Assembly (NCBI GenBank): GCA_009617715.1
Contig: VTFK01000028.1
Span: 744,001 to 808,000 of the forward strand
From: Plectrocnemia conspersa
Taxonomy: Eukaryota; Arthropoda; Insecta; Trichoptera; Polycentropodidae
DNA: 64,000 nt
Direction: 5' to 3'
The notes below the pieces were generated by a model that saw nothing but the letters and a program-made list of their open reading frames with translations, did no database searches and was not told the DNA's origin. This document shows, piece by piece, positions 48,717 to 61,700 of the stretch (the first letter of the stretch is position 1; each line of letters opens with the position of its first letter). A program made the position numbers and the translations under genes.

Positions 48717-48792
48717 GTGCTGGCGGTATCTTCAGGCGGACCTGTGGTCCGTGAGGGTTCCGAGGGACCGCGCTCGGGGGGATTTGCGAAAA
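48717..48792 (+). CDS. Candidate internal exon (76 nt)
   Basis: Acceptor TTTAACTTCTAG before 48717 and the near-ideal donor AA/GTGAGT after 48792 bound a segment of about 65 percent GC in AT-rich flanks. Two frames are open: VLAVSSGGPVVREGSEGPRS continuing GGFAK (phase 0 in, 1 out), or CWRYLQADLWSVRVPRDRAR continuing GDLRK (phase 2 in, 0 out). The third frame stops. The gene is unknown. Composition and splice sites are the only evidence. Confidence 0.4.
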
Positions 48793-49479
48793 GTGAGTAG
48801 TAATTTTTACGATTTAACTTAACCTTTAACCATTGGCTAGTGGGCAACAGGTTTTCGACTCAGAATTCCGCGAATAGAGCCTTGCGCTGAGAAACGTTGC
48901 CAGGGTGACTCACGAGGCCCCAAAGAGAACAATCGTGAATCACACAAGTTTGCTCAAAAGCTGCGCTGAACTTAGTTCGGCGCTCGTCGGTTCATGACTA
49001 AGTTTTTGCTTAAGGAAATCGGAATTTGCTTTAGCAAAAAACAAATATAGTTTTTATTGTGCATATATGGCTTGCTGGAATTTCCAGCTCCGTGTTTTTT
49101 TAATTTTTTAGTGATGATATTTTAACTTAGTCATTGAGGTAATTTTATCGTAACTAAAATTAATCATACAAAATACGCCTAAATTAGTTGATTATGTTGT
49201 TAATTAGTTAGAATATGAACGTTGCGTTATTATTTTAGAGCTCAAAGCCACTATCAGTGAGGTTGGCTATCCATTGTATGTATACATTGAATTTAAAAGT
49301 ATTTATTTAATACCCAAAAATATTTTTAATTGCAGTTTTATTATTGATTATTGTATAATTTCTTACATAGTACATTTTAAAATTACTTAACTATGAGTTT
49401 TCTGCTTTATAATATTAAATATGATATATAGATATTGTATTTTTATATAAAAATTGTATTGATAAATAAATCTTTGTAA

Positions 49480-50090
49480 AAAAATCATTTTTTGAGGACA
49501 TATTAATTATTGTAGTTTTCATGAATTTTTTTTATATAAAATAGACCTCATAAATATTTTGACCATGATTGAATTGTTTTTATTTAGCTGATATTCAAAA
49601 GCTAAAAAATCAGAATTCCGATAAAAATAATCCTAAAGTAACAGATTTTGAGGACAATACAATGACTGTAGTTATTAATTGAATATTTATAAAACTTCTT
49701 AAAAAATAGACCTTGTAAATATCATTTAGGTGCTGATTCCCATAATCTTTCAAAATAGCAGTTGTTTAAAAATCTAAAAAATTGTAACTGCGTTAAAAAA
49801 TCCCAGGTTTTTCAGAAAAATAAAAAAAAGTAATTATCTCAGCTATGTTTGTTAGCAAGCTTGATTTTTCATCTTGATTTTAAAATCGAGGCTTAAAAAA
49901 AACTAAACAATAGCAACTCCGTTAAAAAATATAAAGTAACGGTTTTTTAAAGATATTCCGTATTTAAATATGATACACATGAAACTTTAAAAAAAATAGA
50001 TCTTGTAGTTATCTCAACTAAAATTTTTAACCAAACTGAACTGTCGTTTTGTTTAAAATAAACGGGTATTTAAAAAATTGTAACGTAAAA
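49480..50090 (+). repeat. Degenerate tandem array, period about 150-200 bp
   Basis: Three to four eroded units share AAAATAGACCTTGTAAATAT, AACTCCGTTAAAAAATATAA and GATTTTTTGAGGACA-like blocks in fixed order. Confidence 0.6.
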
Positions 50091-50570
50091 AATTAAATAT
50101 TTATTATTTATTAATAAACATATTCATGATATTTTGCTGAAAGGATTCTTTAAATACAATAAAAAACATGAATTTTTTTGATTTGTTTAGTTGGTTTATT
50201 TGGTATTCTTTAATTTATTGGTATAATTTTCTATAGAAATCATTTATATTAATACAAATTAAAAAAATATTATATAGTTGTATTGTTTTTTTTTATTATT
50301 ATTTCTTCAGTTATATATGTAAATAAATCTAGGGTATCTCAAAACAGTTAAAGATCGACTACCGTACATGTACGGCGATACTCCTCAAAAAAAGTTAATG
50401 TTTATATTTTATAACAACTATACAGACTAGCAAAAAACCAATAAAAAAAAACATAATTTGATAAAGAATGAGATTTTTTTTAAACACAATTTTTACCCTT
50501 GAGTAATAATTAACCTTTAAATTAATTCGATCCAATAAAAAAAACTAATAAACTAACTGTATCTAATATA

Positions 50571-50703
50571 TTCCTTTTCGTTCGCTCGCGTTTTAAGTTA
50601 CGAGAGTAAGTGAGAAGAAGTGAGCGTGCGGAATACATGTGGAGCACGCTCTTATCTCTCACTCACTCTCGTCACTTAACACGCGAGCGAGCGAAAGGGA
50701 TCG
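50571..50703. mobile_element. Foldback element with arms of about 60 bp
   Basis: The left arm TTCCTTTTCGTTCGCTCGCG continuing to about 50630 pairs with 50646-50703 (CGCGAGCGAGCGAAAGGGA at its end) at roughly 85 percent, around a short loop near 50635. The GC-rich arms contrast with the AT flanks. It is probably a foldback MITE; a long-hairpin RNA gene is an alternative. Confidence 0.75.
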
Positions 50704-51437
50704 TATCTCACTGTACGCGCCTGATGTTTACCTAATTGTTATTGATTCAATTTATCTAGAATGATGATATTATCGATAATATACATATTCTAATTAAAAA
50801 TTTAATGTCGATTCATGTAAGACTAATAAATTCATAATTGCGCCCGAGTACAATATGTCACTCTGTGCTTAGTTTTTTCGATACGCGATGATCTCATTCC
50901 AAACGTGTGTCAATAATATGTATTTATATAATACATACATACAGCTTTATAGGATTTAAAGACATTATATGTAAATATATCGCTACAACATTTAAAAAAT
51001 ATTTTTATATTAATATAATTAATATTTTTGGAACATATAATAAAAAAATCGCAATTAAACCTAATGTCTTATGATAATGAATCGTAGCATTATGATATAA
51101 AAACTACGATTTAATGTTTAAGTTAACCTCACCTATTACTTGTAATAGGTGACTTATTTTTTTACCGTTAAATAACAGATAATGCAGTGTATAAAAATGC
51201 TTCAGTGCAAAATTAATAAAACAACCTTAATAGTTGTGAAAATTTGGTATTAATTGAATATATCCCATGATATATTAGTTCAATTGTATAATACAAAGAT
51301 AAGACAGCTGCAATATTTAATATGTACGAAAGGGTAGGGTCATTATCTATCATATTTTATCAATGTGTGTGTATTGCTAAAATAACCAACGCCATAATTA
51401 TTAGATGTAACGCCCATAAAAACGAGCAGGTGTAACG

Positions 51438-51695
51438 TTAACCTAAATTAGATAGTAGACCAACACTTATGCTATCTCCTTTTAATTCATTAAGAATGCT
51501 TGAAATAATATCCGGTATGTTACTATATCCACGAGCGTCTCGTTTAAATGATGACCAAATATATAAATGACGAAAACTTCTAGTGATTAGGTGCCCGGGG
51601 CAGCTTTCCACTGAATTTGTAATCCGAGTTGCATACAAGTAAAGAATTAGATCATTCATCAAAATCCTATTAAGGCATGAAGGAATTCGCTCCAT
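51438..51695 (-). CDS. Unrecognised 85-codon open frame
   Basis: Minus strand. ATG at 51695, TAA at 51438, about 38 percent GC with balanced amino acid use (for example ITNSVESCPGHLITRSFRHL and YSNIPDIISSILNELKG), unlike the Lys/Asn/Ile-rich chance frames around it. It looks like genuine or formerly genuine coding sequence. A few codons upstream the frame meets a stop, and no splice acceptor is clear. An endogenised foreign sequence or orphan exon is possible. Confidence 0.3.
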   Translation of the reverse strand: MERIPSCLNRILMNDLILYLYATRITNSVESCPGHLITRSFRHLYIWSSFKRDARGYSNIPDIISSILNELKGDSISVGLLSNLG

Positions 51696-54600
51696 CTGAG
51701 CTTCTCAAACTATCCTCAAATCATCATTAAGCTCTCAAATCACATGATTGATAGTCCTTCGGCGCTTTTATACCCAAGTATAATAAATTTTGTTTCTTCC
51801 TGGATTTTGTGATTATGCTTAGATCGTTTAGGAACCGCCGCTCTATTGTCAACGGTTTATATAAAATGCTATGGAAACTTGTCGGTGGTAAGGTCTGCAT
51901 ACCACAACCGGTCGGCCTCTAAGTCCACGTCTCTAAGTCTAGAGAGAGAGAGAGTGGATATGTTAATAACGTCTAATGGGAATAGTGAGACTGATGCTCC
52001 AAATGTTTGTCAATTGGACATTGTCTGTGTTTTTTTGTCAAAAATGCTATAAAAATGTGTGGACGCTTTTGTGGTCACTGTGCTAGAATGCCGTGTGAAA
52101 AGTAAAAAGTGTGATTTATATCAATTTTGACTTTGATTCTCTTTTAAAATACAGTTATGATGTGTATTTAAAATATTTTTATTTGATTATATTTATATCT
52201 GAAATATATACAGTTAGGTACTTTAAATGGCTTTGTAAATATTATTTATTTTTTGCCATTATACGATTGAGCAATAAAATGTTTTAAAACCACAAATAAT
52301 CGTAGTTACTGTGTACAGTTGTACATTCAGGCAAAGTTGTGCATAAACTGGTATTTTGGGTAATCGATTATCAAATGACCGGTTGTGCGTCACTAGTATA
52401 AATAAACAGTATAACAGTAATCGTATTTATTAACTGGCATATTTTTATATTAAAAATATCATTGTGTATAATAATTTAATATTAGTTGTGAGAATATATA
52501 GAGCGCATGATAATTTTATTTATTGTGTTTGACATTTAGAAATATAATCACAATATGTTTTAATTAATCTGTAAATAGTTTATGTTTCTGTAAAATTTAT
52601 TAACTTGAAGGTTTTTATAATTATGGTTAAATAATTAAGACCGTGTATTTATGCCTTTGGTTTGTTTGTTTATATTCATATGTGATGATTATTTAATGAT
52701 TTTTATACCATATGTGGCACGACATCATCACGATATTTATTCATAATATTAGTAAAAGCTAATAAACTATAATCTGTGGTGATCGATCATAATCATAATT
52801 ACATAATAGTAACTCACAGTAAAGATAAAAATTAAAAACACTAGGGTTCATATGAGATCGAATACAGGATTTTCATGTGCTTTTACTACTGGTTAATTAT
52901 ATAAAAATATTTCGTCTTTTATCAAAATAAACACATTAGTCCTTCTTTAGTTACAGACACGAATTATTAAAAACATAGTTTTCTATAATCAATCTTTGCT
53001 GGTAATATGGTAGATTAAAGATAATTGTAGTAATTATTGAAAAGTGTGTCAATTAACATAATTTCGAATACTTTTAAACACCAGACTTAAACAGCTTTAG
53101 TCTACAAGGCAAATCATGTATATGTACATAGTTTACTATGAGTAATTTTCAAATCAGGATGAGAAATGACCCGGAAAGACGTACCGGTCCGTCATTAATA
53201 CGACTGTTTGTACCGAATTTACTGTTCCGTGTCGTTTATACTGATGTCAGATAGCTCGTGTGAAATGAGTAGGTATAAGAGTGTGTTTATCGCATAGTTT
53301 CTCATTACTTTAAGTAAGTCTATTATGCGAAATTAGAACAGCTTCGTCGCAATTATACATAATGAAAATTAGACACACATTTAGCGCTCCTTAGTTTTCA
53401 AGAGTGCTTAGTGTAGCAAATTATGCTAAAAAATAATGCATACTGGTTTTTTGTGCAGTGTCGTTATTTGATAATGTAAAGAAATTGGGTCAATTATTAT
53501 TGAAGATAAAATATTTTATATAATAAAATGTCATGCAATATTATATAATACATTTGCGTTTCTGCCCCCATACATTAATAGATTTTTTGCACTGCCAACA
53601 TATTTTCGCAACTGCGGCTCGTGCGTCGATTGCCATATCGATCTCATCCTAGATCCAATTGTTGCTCAATAGAATTTTATGGTCTCGCTTTCGTTTATAC
53701 ACATGTTAGTAATAAGCGTGCCTAATTATAGTAAAGGGTGCATTTAAATGTCTCAGATTTTTTTAAATAATATGTAAAGATTATTACATTTTTTTTATCT
53801 ACAAAAACTATAGTATATTGCATTTAAACGTTGAATATTTTTGCACGAAGAGTTGTGACATTATTACGATTTTTAGGGCAGTAAAACATTTGGAAAATAA
53901 GTTATCCAATGTTTCTATAATTCAGAGACATGATTCGCTCTGATGAAATTTACAGTATCTGCTCTTTTTCTATCGGCATTAATTTTATTTTAGTATGCTT
54001 CGATACACTTTATTTATATCAGTATTTTTTCTCTTGCCTGTTCATATATGTATGTAAGTCTTTAGGATTTAATTACAGGTTCATCTTTAACTCTTTGAAG
54101 TTCCAAATCAATTTAAGTCACGCAAAAATCAGTAAAATGATTTTTTACATTTTTTTACAAGAATCAGAGTAATTAAACATAGTAACACAGTCAAATTTGC
54201 ATTGAAAAAAAATGATATTAATTTCTGATTAATAGGTCTAAAGGGTTAATCATTTTAAATAATAAATCGTCAATGTTGAATATCCATTTTTTATATAGAT
54301 AAAAATATTGCCTTAATTCTTCGTTTTTATAACTAATTTGAGTTTTGCATCTTCACAATCTATACTTGTGTATAGATTAGAATTTACTGAAATAAATATG
54401 TTTCGTGTATTAAAAGTCGACGAATAATACCCGAAGGACATGGGTTCGAATCTCATGTGGACCCTAAAGCCTAGAGTTTTTCAATCATATTAGATCAGAA
54501 TTAGTGATTTTGCTTATCTCACGGATGAGTGTCGTGATGAATAATAAAAAATCTAACTATAACGAAACGCATTGTAATGTCTAATAATAGTGGTTCATTG

Positions 54601-57600
54601 ATTACTTGTGTTAATTGGCCTGTCATGTAAGGTGGCACATAATCTTGGCTGAAGGACCTCGTTTCGCAAAGTCAGCTCAAAAATTTGTTGTCTCAGTGGG
54701 ATGCTTTAAATGAGGCGGAGTCTGTAACGGAAACATCCGGCCAAGGACGAGGGTTTGCAGAATGATAAGCCCAATAAGCCAAGCGTTTAAAGTTTGGTGT
54801 TCTTTCTGCTTTACTTGTTGACACAAGATGGCTCAAAATTTTGCTATCTCTAGTGCCTGGCGAAAAAGAAAAGGTTTTTAAAATTAAAATTGTCTAGCGT
54901 AGCGTAAAACCGTTGTTATATCCAGCTCTAGTTTATTTAAAGCCCCAGGTAAAAACTAAGTTGCTCTCCCATTTTTATTTTGCAAATAATTTTTTTTTAA
55001 ATTCAAAATAACTGCATAGTGGTTGTTCATTGTATTATAATTATTTATTTACGTATTTAAAAACCACAAAACAAAGAATATAAAAGTAGTAGTTATTAAA
55101 AATGGCTTTTTAGAACCTCAGAGCAATTGAAACGTTGTTGTGAGTTCAACTTAAAAAAATATGTGTTTTATAGCATATATAAGCTTAAATCGATAAAGAT
55201 TATTTTTAAATATCATTCGCTAGTTCTAGAAAATGATTTTAAGTGTTCTTTATTTCTTAGTAGTACCAAGCAATTTTAGATTATAGCAACATTGTTACGC
55301 CTTTATTTAAATTTTTATGCACTTATAGATCCCCTGACAATCCTTAGCAACAAAGAGAAAGTAAAATATCCATAATTGTGTGATATGCTAACGATTTATA
55401 TTTATTTAGAAATGTATTAACATGTTTTTTATCCCTCTTGAAAAGCTGTTTTATAGTGGTTCTGAAAAACGTTGTCTTCTTTGGGGACGGTCGCCACATT
55501 TTTTTTAGTAAAAAGTAAATATTATAGTCTGTTAAAAATATATTATAAAGATATAATTTTTTGTGTTGAAATTAAAATTAATAATAAAACTATCAAGGTG
55601 ATATTTTAATTAACAGAAAATATTTATTTATTATTATTGTAAAAATACAGCTAAATTATTTCTTTGATTTTATCGTATACGTGTGACAAAAATTGGGCTT
55701 TTAAAAGTGGCTCGAAAAATATTATATGCAACAGTAAATATTTTTTATTGGGAAATTTGCTACGTCATTGAAAAAAATATGATTAAATATAATATATATA
55801 TTTCGCGCCCAATAATATGTATTTGTTAACTGACGTTTTAGTTTCAATTATTTTATATTTTAAAAAAATAAATAAATTAAAATTAAAAAAAAAAAATATT
55901 AAATGAAAATACAAAGTAAATAAAATTATGATAAAGATACAGATGCATATGTAGATGTATGTATATATGTTGTTCTTAATGAATATCAAAATATATATCA
56001 TTAAACTTGAAAGTATACGTTTATTAGATTATAAATCTTGAGAAATATACAAGTGGTTTTAAAATATTCAAGTCTTAAATTTAATTGAAATGCATTAGTC
56101 GTTTTTGATTGATTTTTTTTCTATACAATGTAAAAAGTCATTCTTATTCAATTTTTTAAGGTAACTGTGTTGATTAAAAACTACATTGAATCATTTTAAA
56201 TGTAACGTATTGGCATTTTGTTGATTTATTTACAATAATTTTAATTAAAAAAACATATTTAATTACAAATATCTATCGATTTTTTCCATCAAATATCAAC
56301 ATTTCTCACAATACAACTTTTTACACTATATCATTTTCTACGTGTTTTATCCAATTTTGATCAATTTTAATAGTAGACAAAACAGTCATTATAATGTAAC
56401 TTATTATCGTTAACAATTCTGTTACTTTTGATTAAAGATTTAATATTCAGTAACATTCTTCATTAATTTAATTTGTAACAATTTGTAAAAATAAAGTAAA
56501 AATACATTAATAAAAAAAACGTAATTCTGTTACTGAAAGTAAAATAACAGCTTATTAGGATATTTCTTACAATAATGTTAAATTGATTTCGATTTTTGCC
56601 AGAACAACTTAATAGTTAATTCATGAACTACAGCTGAATAATTTTATATAAATAATTAAATGCATTTGAAAATATCTTAAATTGTAAATATCACTTTTTA
56701 TTAAAGAGATCTTGCGTGACATAGCTTAGGTGTAAAACTATTATTATAATATTTTTTAATTAAAATAAACTCATGCTGTCTAAGCAAATTTATTACAAAA
56801 ACATGTTAAAATGTAGTTTAACATATTTTTGACTCACATTTAATATGTCGTTCTTTCTCATTTCAAAGAGCACACGAAACTCAGTCTTGTGTATTTTAAA
56901 AATAATTTTCAACAAAGTGTCAGTATAAATAAATATTTTATGAGTGTGAAAGCTTACAGTAAGAACTTTGTTTCGCTATAAATATATTATAATATTATCG
57001 CTATAAAATAAACCACAAGGTACTGAAATGGGCTGAATAAATCGTGAAAGAAGATTCAATATATATAATATATGTATATATTATGTTTCTTTTAACTTGT
57101 CATGTCGTTCTAGACCAAAGATAGCAATAAACTGTTGATTAGGCTGCACTTGATTCGCCTTAGGCCTAAGCCACCTGTTCTAGTCTTTCAAGTGATTGAT
57201 TAGACTGCAGCGAAAGTGAGAAGTGTCGCGAGCTTGTTTACAATTTACATCATTACGTGATATCGAAAGTTGGTCGAATATATACACATACATGTGTAGT
57301 ATATTTGTAATATGTTCACATCGCATTACAAAACGACGACGAAGACGAGACGCCGCGCCGAGAGCGAAAGTGTTAAAAGCGTCCATTTCATGCTTCGCCT
57401 GTGGCGGCAGCGATAGGGTTAATTGTCTCGTTTCGGACTAATCCGATTAACAAAGCGATTAATATTTATACCACGAATTGGTTAAATTCATACATATTTT
57501 GTTTACGCTCGTTGGAGCCGTGCTTACTATAGCGGAACGAGTTATTTATTATAATTGATGACAGTCATTATGTTTGATAAAAAAATGATAATAAATTTAT

Positions 57601-57929
57601 CACAATGATTTAATTGGGTATTGTAGCGTATGCGCATAGTTTCCGTATTTTATACTTAATTTAGATATGCAACAATTGTTATCGCAATTATTATGACAGT
57701 TAATAGTTACTGTGACAATCGCATGTGCCAAAGTAAAAAAAAAAAAATAATAAATATAAATAATCTTTAAAGTTAAAATTTAGTTTTAACATCATAATAG
57801 CGCATTGGTAGTTATTGACTAAAATAAATAGCATACTTCTCGTGTTTTGCAACTAGTTTATTGCACTAGTTAACATGCTACCTTGAAAGCTCAGATCATA
57901 TTTAATGAGCCCAAAAAGTACGCAGTGAC
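51696..57929. other. Long AT-rich stretch with tRNA-like repeat and two GC patches
   Basis: An (AG)n run lies near 51943-51955 and a TATA-like GGTATAAGAG near 53272. The tRNA-like fragment is at 54414-54475. A moderate-GC patch at 54600-54960 has an open-looking plus frame (LSQWDALNEAESVTETSGQG) but stops on both sides. The CpG-rich patch 57300-57440 has no exon structure. Nothing else recognised. Confidence 0.4.
54414..54475 (+). repeat. tRNA-like repeat family 3, copy 2
   Basis: GTCGACGAATAATACCC followed by ATGGGTTCGAATCTCAT, a T-arm with a five-pair stem and TTCGAAT loop. No matching D or anticodon arm, so SINE head rather than tRNA. Confidence 0.5.
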
Positions 57930-59041
57930 TAGAGTCTCCAATTACTCGAACCATCAACTACTCGAGTATCGAATATTAAAATTTTAAAATACTCGAGTAC
58001 TCGAGTACTTTCGAGTATTTACCAAATGTACCAAAATAGCTATTATTCAAATTCGTGCACATATAAATAAATAAATAAAATACTTAGTATGTTTATTTTT
58101 ACAATTATTTTAACTTCACGAACATACTTTTAAAAAAACAATAATGCAAAAGTGTCTCGAATTTAATATAACTGCTAACCTTTGGTTTTATTATTCCCGT
58201 TATGGAAAAAACCCTTTCCGTTGCTGTTGATGTTGGTCTTATTGTCATTAACGCGTTGGATAAGGCTTCTAATTTATATCTGTTCGCTTTTTATAGATAT
58301 AAAATATTTTGAACTCTCTTTTTTTGTTCTCTTCTTTCATTCCCTTCTCTGCTTTTCTCTTATTTCCTTCGACTATTGACAAAATAGTATTTTGTAATTC
58401 TTCTTGAATAGTTTTTTTTTCTTAACAATATACAATATTCTACTCCTTCTGATTAATGCGAAGAATTTAAATCTATATCCTTCGAAGATGTATTTGGGTG
58501 AATCCCTTTCACTCTATAGCTAAACGGTTCGCAAAGAACTGACTTTACTTTAAATGCCTTTAAAACACACAATTGTTTTGATTTATATTTTAAGCTGAGG
58601 GATCAGTATAAACAATTTACAACACTTTACGCTACAACTGCATAGTCATAAAACCTAAAATTTTTTTTTGTTGATATTTCATATTGTTCATTGGCATAAA
58701 TTAGATAAGTCGGGACTGTCGAACAGAAAACACAAAAGAAATTTCTCCGTCGTACCCACTAACATAGCCGACGACCGGAACTATGCAACTATGGAACTAT
58801 GAAAAAATTATACCTGATAGTAACCGCTCTAACTCGGGACTTCGGGCATAAACGCCAAATAAAAGCAAGACGTTAACCTTTACCGGACCGAGTTAGTTAT
58901 TTTTGTTTCTGAAATATTTAAAAAAAAATTAATTTCGAGTATTAATCGAGTAATTTTCAAAATACTCGATTATCAAGTACTTGAAAAATAGACAAAAATA
59001 CTCGAGTATCGAGTACTCGATTACTCGAATTGGAGACTCTA
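57930..59041. mobile_element. hAT element with TAGAGTCTCCAATT ends
   Basis: Starts TAGAGTCTCCAATTACTCGA and ends TCGAATTGGAGACTCTA. A perfect 8-bp duplication GCAGTGAC flanks it (57922-57929 and 59042-59049). Inside both ends are clustered ACTCGAGTA palindromes (57960-58020 and 58940-59030). The 1112-bp body keeps a transposase C-terminus on the minus strand. Same general design as 3621-4666, with a different iterated motif. Confidence 0.93.
58120..58275 (-). pseudogene. hAT transposase dimerisation-domain remnant
   Basis: Minus strand within the 57930-59041 element: SNALMTIRPTSTATERVFSI followed by TGIIKPKVSSYIKFETLLHY. LMTIRPTSTATERVFS is the hAT C-terminal dimerisation signature and is better preserved than in 4014-4330. 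Upstream sequence to about 58400 is lysine/glutamate-rich and frame-shifted. Catalytic core absent. Confidence 0.88.
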
Positions 59042-61635
59042 GCAGTGACGTATGTAATATATAATCAATATCAATAATGTTTCATTTACTTACAATGATT
59101 AATAAAAATTATAGTTATTAGTCATTATGTACTTATCGCTTAAATCACTTCTGATATATATTACGACATGTCTTTAAAATCATAGAATAGTATTATAAAA
59201 TAATTTTTAGTTTTAGTTTTCGATTGATGTCTCACTAAGTTCTATGTAACTTTTTGGTGTATGTACTTCTGCATTTTTTTTCAATATATAGGATTTTAAA
59301 ATACTAGTCGTTTATATACCCATGTGATGGTATTATATTTGGAATTGATTCTATATACTACATAGCTCAAGAGCAGCAAAAGTTGAATCATACTATAAAA
59401 CAAGACTTACCATGAGGAAATTTTTATAACAAATCCTTCTGCAACACTTTCTAGCAATGATCTAATTCAATCAAGGACTTACCGCAAGAAATTACTTCGA
59501 ATCCTCATAACGAGTGGGTATTAATTCTGATTCGTCATGACCATGCACATCACATACATGCTCTCGATTGCGGTTGACCTCGCCAATGTCACATTCGATT
59601 ATGCGAATTGTGGTCGAAAGTGGGTTACTAGGGGTTATGCAAAGACAGCGTGACGTCACTTTGTCTTGTCTTGATTTTTATTTTTTGGCTACCGACAAGC
59701 AAAAACACCTCCAGAGAGAGACCTTTAAGACGCTAATATGTATAATCCGGTGCGGCGTAATCGTGCGATTATGGCGTGGGTTAAACACACTGGTTTTCTC
59801 GGCGGCAAATACCAGTTTCACTTTCCTTGTCGTTCATGGCGATATTTCCTTAATAATGTAACGTTATGCGATACATAGTATAAATATGAGTTTGTCTTTT
59901 TATAGAGGAAAACAATAAATAATATATTCATAAGTAGAGAATTAATTCGCAGAATGAGTTTTGTCTATTAACGTATTTCTCAAGAGTATGCTTGGTCAAA
60001 ATTAAAATAATTGAACGTCAAAGCGTTCCAAGTCTTCCAAATTTATTGGAAACTGCTCTTATATATGCCACACATACACGAGAGACAGCTTGTCATTTTA
60101 ATGAGTGTCAGCAATACGATTAGATCTTTATTATACATAATATTTTTAGTTGCATCTTAAAAACAAATATTTTAATAATCTAATTATTAAATAAGCTTTT
60201 ATTTTTAATTTGTAAAGTTAATTTAGTAACATTTTGATGGTGACTCAAATTTTGAGTTCAATCAGAACATTGCATATTTTTTTATTTTTACGTTTGTTAT
60301 GATTAAAAATCATGTTTTTTCATAATCTGTTTCTAAAGAGTCGATAGATAAATTTATAATCAAATTAATTATATAAAAAAATAAACAGCAAAGCGTTCCA
60401 AGTCTTCCAAAATACTTGTATTTTTTTATACGTTAAGGCAATTCAAATTCAACCAGAACATTGTATATTTTTTATGGCTGAAAAAAATGTTCTTATTAAT
60501 ATATGTTCCTAAGAATCAATTTGTGAATTTATGTTTAATTTACCTTAATATTTTTTAAAATAAAAAATGAATCGTCGGACCGTTCTAAGTCTTTCAAAAT
60601 TATTGGAAATTTTTTAATTTAATTTAATAACAAAAATTACATAACAATGAAAATTATAAAAAAAATATATAATATATATATGAATCTAGCTGTAGAATAT
60701 TGTTTCAATCAGATTATTGCTTTGATTAATTAGTCAGATTCTAAATAAGTTTTATATCTGAAAATATTTTATAAAATTAGAATGATTACTTAAATACCAT
60801 TTTGTACAATTTTTGCAAAATAAAATAATTGATAATCAATCAACCTTAATTGAATATTTCCTTATATTTTTTTTGGAAAACTTTAATGGATAAAGTTTTA
60901 GTCATAAACAATGATTAGAATTTTGTTTTTATTTTTTATATCTAATCTTGTGTTTAATCATTAAAATCGTAATTGAAATTTACTCATCTCGCAGTAGTTT
61001 GCAAGTCGTATCAATGGTAGGGTTAAGCTCTTGGATAGTAAGAGTGAAGCTGCTGCTTTTGTGAGCTTTTAAGACTCGTCTTGGTTGATTCGGCGTAGTT
61101 CCGTTTAGTGCGAGTTTGGCTGAGCTCTAGTTTATTATTAGTTAAAAGCAAAATTATAGTTCTTTTAGATAATATACCATTTAGCAATTAGATAAGTTTA
61201 ACGTCCTTTATTTACAGTTTTCAATCATCTGTTAATTATTTGTTATTGTTTAATATATAGATTTTTAGACTATATTTGCGTAACGGTGGTTATAAATGCA
61301 TAAAAGTTTGCCAATTGTTTCACATTTTTTTGCAATTGCTTTGAAACTTTTATATCCACTCAGATGTAAATCGTTTTATGCTGACGAGAAAAAGTCATTA
61401 GAAAGTCCAAGGGACACATTAATGTAACAAGCTTTTATTAAACCCTCTTTTTATTAAGAAAATGCCCATAAATATTTATAAAAATTAATTATGATAACAA
61501 TTACTTGTTAGTAGCGTGCTTTCAAATAAATAAGAAAGCTTAAAAGACACATGCAAAAATAAAGTCGTTCTCGTCTTTTTGAAAGGAATATTATTATAAT
61601 AGACAGTAGCTATTTTAATGTTTCTATTTTTCCAG
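59042..61635. other. AT-rich sequence with a GC island and degenerate tandem repeats
   Basis: 59560-59860 is GC-richer with a 97-codon plus frame lacking motifs. The repeats at 60016-60615 are listed separately. 60620-61635 shows nothing. Confidence 0.4.
60016..60615 (+). repeat. Degenerate repeats with AAGCGTTCCAAGTCTTCC core
   Basis: The core recurs at about 60021, 60391 and (altered to GACCGTTCTAAGTCTTTC) 60575, each followed by AAA-TTATTGGAAA-like sequence. CAGAACATTGYATATTTTTT recurs between them at 60264 and 60449. Confidence 0.7.
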
Positions 61636-61700
61636 CTAAGAAAGGTACTCTTTGTTGTTGGAGAGGATTAAGAGAAAACTCTCATATAGTTTTACAAGAG
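61636..61700 (+). CDS. Weak exon candidate (65 nt)
   Basis: Acceptor TTTCTATTTTTCCAG precedes 61636 and GAG/GTAGTA follows 61700. The open frame KKGTLCCWRGLRENSHIVLQ has entry phase 1 and exit phase 0. GC is only modestly raised, so this may be chance. Confidence 0.2.

Larger units (their letters stand above)
48793..51437. other. AT-rich flank with satellite-like array and foldback
   Basis: A GC-richer patch at 48850-49010 has no frame. The tandem array is at 49480-50090, a 14-bp palindrome CCGTACATGTACGG at 50362-50375 and the foldback at 50571-50703. Confidence 0.45.

Noticed and set aside
54430..54460. tRNA gene suggested by GGGTTCGAATCTC
   Set aside because: Only the T-arm is foldable; no D or anticodon arm at the right distance.
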